Origin: an uncultured Bacillaceae bacterium
GTDB lineage: Bacteria > Bacillota > Bacilli > Bacillales > Caldibacillaceae
DNA length: 57,309 nucleotides
Direction of reading: 5' to 3'
NCBI GenBank assembly: GCA_937951955.1
Contig: CALGAD010000065.1
Location: 1-57,309, forward strand
In this document: positions 52,401-57,309 of the stretch, in pieces
Numbering within the stretch: position 1 is the first letter of the stretch
How the letters are laid out: each line of letters opens with the position of its first letter
Made by a program: the position numbers and the translations under genes
Notes under the pieces: model-generated
The model's input: the letters and a program-made list of their open reading frames with translations, nothing else
What the model was told of the DNA's origin: nothing
Databases searched by the model: none

Positions 52401-53820
52401 AGATTTGTTCAATTTGATCAACATTTAAGTTATTATTGGCTTGAAGCAGCAAAGCGATAGTTCCCGAAACGTGCGGGGATGCCATCGATGTACCATTATA
52501 AGCAGCATAACCACCACCAGGTACTGACGAACGAACAGCTACCCCCGGTGCAGTTAATTCCGGTTTAAGTTCTCCATAAGGCGATGGACCGAGTAGTGAG
52601 AAGCTCGCCAAATTATCAGAGCTATCGGTAGCACCAACGGCAATCGATTCTGGATAGTTCGCTGGACTGGCGATCGAACCCGGAACTTGCGGGTTAAATA
52701 AATCGGCATTTCCTGCTGAGAACACAGGAACTATACCGGCATCACGCCATGCCCGGACTACATCAATATACCATTCATCGATTCCGGAACCGCCACCCCA
52801 GGAATTGTTTACCACATCGGGTGCCATATCCGGGCGGGGATTTCCATCTTTATCCAAAGGTTCTAAAATAATTTGTCCTGCTTCCAATAAGTCAATATCT
52901 GTGGCCGTACGTCCCAGGAATGCTTTTACCATCATAAATTTCGCACCCGGTGCGACACCAATTTGATTGGAGCCATCAGGTTCGCCACCGACCATTGTGC
53001 CAGCTACATGGGTACCGTGTCCTTCGTCATCATATGGTTGAGTAGTATTCGTTGCGGTATCGTACCAGGCAAATTCATGATCGACTTCACCCGTTTCCGG
53101 ATTATATCCACGGTATTTTTCTTTTAACGCCGGGTGATCCCATTCAACTCCGGTATCAATGGCAGCAACAACAACTCCACTTCCATCAATCCCCATTGAC
53201 CAAACTTCCGGAGCACCGATCCGCTCTACACCCCAGGCGAGGGAATTAACTTCGTTATTCACTTCGCTACCATTCTTTTCCGACGAAGAGGGTAATAAAT
53301 ACCGTTTTTCATTCGGTAAGATTTTTTCAACTTCCGGATAGGCAGCCAATTTCTCCATTACTTCTTTTGTAGCCGTTACAGCAACAGCATTCACAATATA
53401 GAACGATTGCACATCTTTAGCCTTACCTTCCTGAACCTGCTTGTCCAAAAATTGCAGAACATTATCCTGTGACTTCGTAGCCGTCGCTTTTAACTCAGAA
53501 ATTACCGAGGAACGGACGGCAAGTTCTGTTTGATAAGGCGTTAATTTTTGTGATTTTGCCTTCTTTTCTGCATTTTTTGCTACCGCTGTCGTATCCGCTT
53601 TTTCTTTAAATTTGATAAGGAAAGTTACTTTTTCTTTGTCAGCAAATTCATTCAGCACCTTTTTGCTGATTTTATCCGTTTCCCCTTGCAGTGTAACCTT
53701 TTGTTTCGAAACAGATACTTCTTCTCCACTCACTGCAGCAGCCTGAAATGGTAGTGCTGTGGAAAGAATTAAAAAAATTGCAGCAAAAACTGTTATAAAT
53801 TTTCTAACCTTCCTCAACAA
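49492..53820 (-). CDS. bpr: Bacillopeptidase F, secreted multidomain subtilase
   Basis: The 1442-residue protein is a clear homologue of Bacillus subtilis Bpr (1433). It has a signal peptide (1-29), an I9-type propeptide ending in VEKILPNEKR (about 164-173) and an S8 domain with Asp222 (IDTGVEWDHP), His268 (GHGTHVAG), Asn339 (NNSWGGGSG) and Ser445 (NGTSMASPHVSG). After these come a MAM-like region (about 635-785), two carboxypeptidase-regulatory-like repeats and Ig-like repeats near the C-terminus. The start is TTG at 53820 with AGGGGAG seven bases before it. It probably feeds extracellular protein breakdown, which fits the opp/pepF genes nearby. No cell-wall anchor is seen. Confidence 0.95.
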   Translation of the reverse strand: MLRKVRKFITVFAAIFLILSTALPFQAAAVSGEEVSVSKQKVTLQGETDKISKKVLNEFADKEKVTFLIKFKEKADTTAVAKNAEKKAKSQKLTPYQTELAVRSSVISELKATATKSQDNVLQFLDKQVQEGKAKDVQSFYIVNAVAVTATKEVMEKLAAYPEVEKILPNEKRYLLPSSSEKNGSEVNNEVNSLAWGVERIGAPEVWSMGIDGSGVVVAAIDTGVEWDHPALKEKYRGYNPETGEVDHEFAWYDTATNTTQPYDDEGHGTHVAGTMVGGEPDGSNQIGVAPGAKFMMVKAFLGRTATDIDLLEAGQIILEPLDKDGNPRPDMAPDVVNNSWGGGSGIDEWYIDVVRAWRDAGIVPVFSAGNADLFNPQVPGSIASPANYPESIAVGATDSSDNLASFSLLGPSPYGELKPELTAPGVAVRSSVPGGGYAAYNGTSMASPHVSGTIALLLQANNNLNVDQIEQILTETATPMTNSDYPESPNNAFGHGIVNAYDAVASVVSGLGVVKGQVTEEGEDTEAPVIEHEAPGPTFEGMPVQLEATVTDNVSITAVEVEYYKEDGSTGVVEATQVSGDHKHGVFAATIPGEDVVAGQLTYHFKAVDFGGNETVTDDFAIEVQETPTVGYFQDFEDNIAGWITYGENNVWEWGTPTSGPGEAYSGEKLMATDLDGPYPNYSYSALEAPPIKVPEDGNAYLQFTHWYNFERNWDYGYVFISDDNGSTWYLMDVYTDMSNGWLHEEINLSQFAGKTIRISFDMDTDVSIVRDGWYIDDVRISDTSLGTQKKLGIEKGDKKPAASEKAKKGQREPVKERPDLTNKLAKAENKAKSEAVIANLPLEAKVTVVESGRSVATNPADGSYSMLHAAGDFTLLAESYGYRSQQQQVTIVENEETTANFTLEELPKGMVSGKVTNAQTGEPIENARIFLMEDANIEPAVTDEEGNYSLTAYEGTYTMKIVAPLYSDQEIEVTVEGESEQVIDVALEPFIGYPGEIGYDDGTAENARAFYDAGNGWAVRMSLEEGAEKALVTGGLFFIDEDWPVPGGTEFQVAVYDATGTDGAPGNRIAGPFDATALRNGEWTYVDLSDQGIVVEGDFYMTFIQTAPYPDTPGLAMDENGPYAARSWKLVDGTWSQAPSSEGNYMIRATVEYEIDAPLITSPENNSFTNEETVTVTGTTVPNVDIAIFNNDEEVAVVTSDEEGAFRAEISLEYGENSLLARVKSDRGYSAPSESILVTYDGEAPELTITAPKNGQKYNREVITVTGTVVDDYLDSVTVNGTKANVTGNEYSARIILDEGENVITVVAKDRAGNETVQEVTIAVDYTAPVIENVKPDKDYYLNAGESVAIEFTSEPGLRATYSIHMPLTNVRGGQVSNVTELPLMEIEPGRYVGYYTVTSNIVAEGAVVEVKAVDAFGNEARKLSTGKLYLNVDTNTDGK

Positions 53821-54275
53821 AAGATCTCTCCCCTTCCTTATTTTTTAAAAAATTTAATGAACCGATCCTCCTTTCTCAAAATTTTAGTCATAATTTTCCA
53901 ACTGTTAGCATAATATTACCAAATTTCAGAATATTTTTGTGTTGATTTTTGTAATTTTTTGTAGAATTATAAAAAATGAATTTTTGTTCCTGGTTTTTCC
54001 GGAAATCTTTTAATTTTTATGGGAATTATGGGTAAATTTCCCATTTCTGCCGCTAATTTTCAACACCATTTCTTGTTCGCATGTCTTTAGTGTTAGGTGG
54101 AAATTCCTGATTTCTCCTATATTTAAATAAAATGTAAATGTATTGAAATATTCCCATGAAAAAAGCGGCCGCTAGCCGCAAATAATTTCCACCAGGCAAG
54201 CAAACTCTCTATACAATTTTCTACGATAAAATTGTAAGGGAAAAACGATATCCGGCGGAGAAATTCACATTTATA
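53821..54275. other. AT-rich region upstream of bpr
   Basis: About 455 bases between two minus-strand genes. It holds the terminator of the upstream gene, an imperfect palindrome near 54029-54045 (ATGGGTAAATTTCCCAT) and, 47 bases before bpr, a second strong Shine-Dalgarno-like AAAGGAGG without an obvious gene. I cannot fix the bpr promoter. Confidence 0.5.
54159..54179 (-). terminator. Terminator downstream of the 231-residue membrane-protein gene
   Basis: On the minus strand GCGGC pairs with GCCGC and is followed by six T residues, about 100 bases after the stop. Confidence 0.68.
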
Positions 54276-54971
54276 TTAATTAAAGTAAAGATAAAGAAGA
54301 ATGACTAAATATATAGCCTCTTTTTCATAAAAATCCACTGTTTCATAAAAGGTAACTACCGGCGTATTTAGGCGGAATATTTGCTGCCAGGCAAGGGGCA
54401 TCCATCCTTTTTGCATACGGGCGATCAGACGTCCATCCTTTTGAAAAGTCAAGCTATTTATTTGAAAATAGTAGACAAATATCATCTCATCGTCTATCTC
54501 AATCCGGCTAAACAACGGTTTTTTTTCGCGTTGAATAAGAAATCTTTTCCCTCGATTCACCGCATCAACCTGATAACCGTTTTTTGCTTTTTTTAAAAAG
54601 TACTTATTACGATGTCCATGCTCATCAAAATATTCGATCTGTATCCCCCGGATCGTACTATGTATTTTGATGTTTCCCTGAACGATGCCATTAGGACGAA
54701 ATAAATAAACATCGGAGCCATCAAATTCAATCAGGTGATAATCATGAACAGCCAACTTTTCCTGGTCAATAGCGGTTGTTTTATGGGCTTTTGTCCAATA
54801 ATACAGGTGGATAACGAAATATATGGAACTAATTAACATAAACGGAATAACTACAACAGGAAAAGAGATTTTCCTTAATAAAAGTAAACAAATGATTGCC
54901 ATTCCAATAAAAAATAAACTGATATTTAATCCCCTTGTCCCCTGTCTCTGGTAAAAATCTTTTATCGTCAT
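54276..54971 (-). CDS. Uncharacterised membrane-anchored protein
   Basis: The 231-residue protein has two adjacent membrane helices (about residues 17-60), then a beta-rich cytosolic part with many aromatic residues. The pattern FQINSLTFQKDGRLIARMQKG and an earlier VYLFRPNGIVQGNI recall tubby/LURP-one-like folds, but this is a weak impression. The ATG at 54971 has AAGGAGAAT upstream; the longer frame to 55040 has no start signal. Function unknown. Confidence 0.65.
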   Translation of the reverse strand: MTIKDFYQRQGTRGLNISLFFIGMAIICLLLLRKISFPVVVIPFMLISSIYFVIHLYYWTKAHKTTAIDQEKLAVHDYHLIEFDGSDVYLFRPNGIVQGNIKIHSTIRGIQIEYFDEHGHRNKYFLKKAKNGYQVDAVNRGKRFLIQREKKPLFSRIEIDDEMIFVYYFQINSLTFQKDGRLIARMQKGWMPLAWQQIFRLNTPVVTFYETVDFYEKEAIYLVILLYLYFN

Positions 54972-55067
54972 CGATATTCTCCTTCTTCGTGCTAGAAAAT
55001 ACGACTCTATTAAAAGATATGTCTCGTTTATATGAATCATGCTAGTTTTCTTACGGTATTACGCAAT

Positions 55068-55105
55068 AAAAAAGGCTTAAAGCAATTCCATGCTTTAAAC
55101 CTTTT
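55068..55105 (-). terminator. DUF4870-gene terminator
   Basis: On the minus strand AAAAGGTTTAAAGCA pairs with TGCTTTAAGCCTTTTT (one wobble) and runs into a T-tract. Confidence 0.8.
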
Positions 55106-55114
55106 CTTGAAATC

Positions 55115-55450
55115 CTACTTTATAATCTCAATGATAAAGGGTATTTTATAGTAGCTCCCTTCATAGGCTTTGATAATTGCGATAATCGTAAATACGAAAT
55201 AGGCAATTCCAACAACTGGCACTAACAGTAATCCGATTAAAATAATCACTAAAAGTCCGGCCACAAGTCCATAAATAAAGTAGGAAATATAAAAGTTAAA
55301 GAATAATTTTCCGTAGTAATCCACATAGGATGACTCATCTTTTTTGACAAGCCATAAAATAAGCGGACCAATAAATGAGGTGACCAAACTTAACCCAAAA
55401 ATAAGCGCGGCAAATATGCGCTCATCTTTTGATACATCCATCCGTCCCAT
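55115..55450 (-). CDS. DUF4870 (Tic20-like) membrane protein
   Basis: The 111-residue protein starts MGRMDVSKDERIFAALIFGL and has the three-to-four-helix DUF4870 layout with GPLILWLVKKDESSYVDYYGK, a conserved feature of the family. Function unknown. The start is uncertain: ATG at 55450 sits close after AAAGGGGG, an ATG at 55441 gives the more usual N-terminus, and the frame is open up to 55546. Confidence 0.75.
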   Translation of the reverse strand: MGRMDVSKDERIFAALIFGLSLVTSFIGPLILWLVKKDESSYVDYYGKLFFNFYISYFIYGLVAGLLVIILIGLLLVPVVGIAYFVFTIIAIIKAYEGSYYKIPFIIEIIK

Positions 55451-55583
55451 CAGCCCCCTTTCCAGCCCATTTATATCAAAAAAAATTACTTCCATCATTT
55501 TATCGTATTTTTCCGATATTTGCGATAGTTTTTTGGAAAATTTCACATCATTGTATAAAAAATTTAATAAATTGACTGAATGT

Positions 55584-56354
55584 TTACCCGTTGATTTTTC
55601 CTAAAACGTCTTTTCCGCCGTTGACATGAATAATACTTCCAGTAATAAAACTAGATTCATTGCTACATAGAAACGATACAACTCGGGCGATATCTTCCCC
55701 TGTTCCGGGTCTTCCTACAGGTGTATCCGGATCATGAACATGTTTGGCATCCGCGATCGATTTTTCCTTCCATTCCGGCCGGATATCGCCGGGGGAAACC
55801 ATATTTACCGTGATTCCGTACTGCGCTTCTTCCATACTCATCGTTTTTGTTAAAGAGACAAGACCGGTTTTGGCGGCAGCAAATGCCGAGCGATAGAGCC
55901 AGCCCGGTGCCGTTTCTGCCCGATCAAAACCAAACGTGATGATTCTTCCCCATTTCTGTTTACGCATATAAGGAATAAATAATTTTGACAAATAAAAGAC
56001 ACCATTTAAATTTCCGCTAACGATATAATCAAATTCTGAAAAATCGTAACGAACCATCTCTTTTCGTTCATGGATATACGGTCCGGCGTTATGAATCAAT
56101 ATATCGATGCCTTCTGCAGTTTTTTGAATCGTTTGCTGCATCGCGATACAATCTTCTTTTTTTGCCACATCCCCGGAAATCGCTTGAGCATCAACTGCAT
56201 ACCTTCTTTTTAAATCACAAACGAGCTGTTCCGCCCTTTCTTTTCTATTTCGATAATTAATAAAAATTAAATGACCTTCTTTGGCTAATTGATGGGCAAT
56301 TTGTGTGCCGATTCCCGTAGCTCCCCCTGTGATCAACACGTTTTTCTTCGTCAA
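55584..56354 (-). CDS. SDR-family protein with substituted catalytic residues
   Basis: The 256-residue protein has an intact nucleotide site (TGGATGIG, 9-16) and HNAG instead of NNAG. Where SDRs have the catalytic Ser (usually IINISS) it reads IITFGF, and where YxxxK is expected it reads FAAAK in LYRSAFAAAKTGL. The Lys is kept but Ser and Tyr appear replaced; a Tyr lies four residues earlier. It may use another residue or have lost reductase activity. TTG at 56354 has GAGGTG seven bases upstream. Confidence 0.82.
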   Translation of the reverse strand: MTKKNVLITGGATGIGTQIAHQLAKEGHLIFINYRNRKERAEQLVCDLKRRYAVDAQAISGDVAKKEDCIAMQQTIQKTAEGIDILIHNAGPYIHERKEMVRYDFSEFDYIVSGNLNGVFYLSKLFIPYMRKQKWGRIITFGFDRAETAPGWLYRSAFAAAKTGLVSLTKTMSMEEAQYGITVNMVSPGDIRPEWKEKSIADAKHVHDPDTPVGRPGTGEDIARVVSFLCSNESSFITGSIIHVNGGKDVLGKING

Positions 56355-56473
56355 TATTTTTCACCTCAAACATTTTCAGCATGATCTATTTATTTAATAA
56401 TCGATACTGTAGTGAGATAGCACAAACCAGGTTGAATACTCATAAATTAAGGTGAGGGAAGAGGGTGTATATC

Positions 56474-56911
56474 ATGTTTCCATGGAATTGGTTTGATAAG
56501 AATCTTCAATTTGATGAAACGACCTTGCAAAAATTTATGGATCAATTTACCAAACAAATGATACCCTCCTATTTACAATCGATGCTGACAGAGGCAAACC
56601 AAAAGCAATCAACCGGTGAACGGGAAACAAAAGAGACGTTAAATGAAAATATATTTGAAACCCACGATTATATTTACATCCGTATCCCGATTCCAGATGC
56701 AAAGTCGTTAAAAAAAGTGAAGATCCGTTATAGTCATAATAAATGTTCGATATCCGGGCTGCTGGATGACAATAAAGTTTACGAAATGATCTTACCAAAA
56801 CCTGTTCAGAAAAAAGGAGCTAAAGCTGTATATCGGGAACAGATTCTTGAGATACAACTTCCTAAAAGTATCGATTGGTATATGAGTGAAATTGAAATTG
56901 ATGAATTATAA
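56474..56911 (+). CDS. GerT/Hsp20-like protein
   Basis: The 145-residue protein begins MFPWNWFDKNLQFDETTLQK and has an alpha-crystallin-like second half with HDYIYIRIPIPDAKSLKKVK, then LPKPVQKKGAKAVYREQIL. This pattern resembles GerT, a spore germination protein of Bacillus cereus, and other spore Hsp20-like proteins. The ATG at 56474 is preferred, with GAGGGTG six bases upstream; a GTG three codons earlier overlaps that site. Role in spores is inferred from family only. Confidence 0.65.
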   Translation: MFPWNWFDKNLQFDETTLQKFMDQFTKQMIPSYLQSMLTEANQKQSTGERETKETLNENIFETHDYIYIRIPIPDAKSLKKVKIRYSHNKCSISGLLDDNKVYEMILPKPVQKKGAKAVYREQILEIQLPKSIDWYMSEIEIDEL

Positions 56912-56965
56912 ATCTTTTATATGAAAAACTAGTAGTTAAGAAATACCGGAGAAAGGATGATGATT

Positions 56966-57205
56966 GTGCCAGCCTATCGCTGTCCAAATTGTAAAACGAA
57001 CCGTTCACGCTTTAATATCATCCAGCAAGTTCCACAATCGGTAAAAATAGACCCGACTACGGGAGACGTGATTGAAACGTACACTTCAGAAAACCTGGAA
57101 CCCTTTCATATCCCGTATCAAGGTCCGGAGTATAAAATTCAATGTGGTGTGTGCGGACTAATTGAGGATGAAAAAATGTTTATTAAATTTGCCGAAAATC
57201 AGTAA
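56966..57205 (+). CDS. Small zinc-ribbon protein
   Basis: The 79-residue protein has two CxxC knuckles, CPNC near the start and CGVC near residue 65, so it likely binds one zinc ion. Between them lies a beta-rich segment. I do not recognise a named family. GTG at 56966 has AAAGG nine bases upstream; ATGs at 56957 and 56960 touch that site and are less likely. It follows the GerT-like gene by 54 bases. Confidence 0.7.
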   Translation: MPAYRCPNCKTNRSRFNIIQQVPQSVKIDPTTGDVIETYTSENLEPFHIPYQGPEYKIQCGVCGLIEDEKMFIKFAENQ

Positions 57206-57309
57206 CTACTAAAATAATCGTTATAACAATTTCTTTCATCGTAAAAAAAAATCCCTCGTTGTTCAAGTAAAAACGACTATCGCAATGATGTTTATTCCCT
57301 CGTTATAAT

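Noticed and set aside
1..57309. CRISPR arrays, tRNA/rRNA genes, prophage, transposases or defence systems
   Set aside because: None seen on either strand; apart from the MITE-like element the region looks like ordinary chromosome.

Overview
The window is chromosomal DNA from a low-GC, endospore-forming member of the Bacillaceae. This rests on several close family matches: a full-length bacillopeptidase F (Bpr), a YteA-type sporulation zinc-finger protein, two YjcZ-type micropeptides, YndM, YkuS, a YlbC-like CAP protein, an RNase HI of the Bacillus halodurans type, and a seven-iron ferredoxin of the Bacillus schlegelii type. Shine-Dalgarno sequences are strong (AAGGAGG-like) and TTG or GTG starts are frequent. 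I see no rRNA, tRNA, CRISPR array, prophage, transposase gene or defence island. Almost everything reads as intact core or lineage-specific housekeeping sequence. I found no clear candidate for a wholly new multi-gene system; the more unusual signals are RNA leaders, hairpins and a small mobile-element remnant.

Layout. 1-4.2 kb: psiE-like gene, OsmC-family gene, a DUF5692-like membrane protein and, divergently, an RlmN methyltransferase closest to the enterococcal type. 4.2-7.1 kb: a thiamin-precursor ABC importer (thiY-thiX-thiZ order) behind a TPP riboswitch with its own terminator. 7.1-9.8 kb: an SDR oxidoreductase, a GNAT acetyltransferase and a TraB/PrgY-family membrane protein. 10-12 kb: a run of small plus-strand genes (YppG-like, two YjcZ peptides) and a CAP-domain protein. 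12-22 kb (minus strand): argS, DegV, Mug glycosylase, ferredoxin, exoA, DUF2383, RNase HI, a HesB-fold protein, a CoA-pyrophosphatase-type Nudix and a YhfP-like reductase. 22.8-26.4 kb: a heterodimeric ABC exporter (YfiB/YfiC-like). 26.5-32.4 kb: yteA, yndM, msrA, an MFS transporter, luxS and a free-standing alanyl-tRNA editing protein.

32.4-41.4 kb is a peptide-use region. An oligopeptide importer has the gene order oppD-oppF-oppB-oppC-oppA, as in lactococci. It is followed by a nicotinamidase-like hydrolase and a divergent oligoendopeptidase F, which could process imported peptides. 41.5-44 kb: ykuS, two small DUF genes and the NAD(P)HX repair enzyme nnr. 44-48.2 kb: odhA-odhB of the 2-oxoglutarate dehydrogenase complex, with a good promoter and a CcpA-like cre site. 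48.6-49.4 kb: two tandem cold-shock genes; the first has a sigma-A promoter and a leader that folds into a long terminator-like hairpin. 49.5-53.8 kb: bpr, a secreted multidomain serine protease. 54-57.3 kb: a small membrane protein, a DUF4870 protein, an SDR with substituted catalytic residues, a GerT/Hsp20-like protein and a zinc-ribbon protein.

Most transcription units end in well-formed intrinsic terminators, several shared by convergent genes. Function calls rest on recognisable motifs and remembered family sequences; no database search was run.
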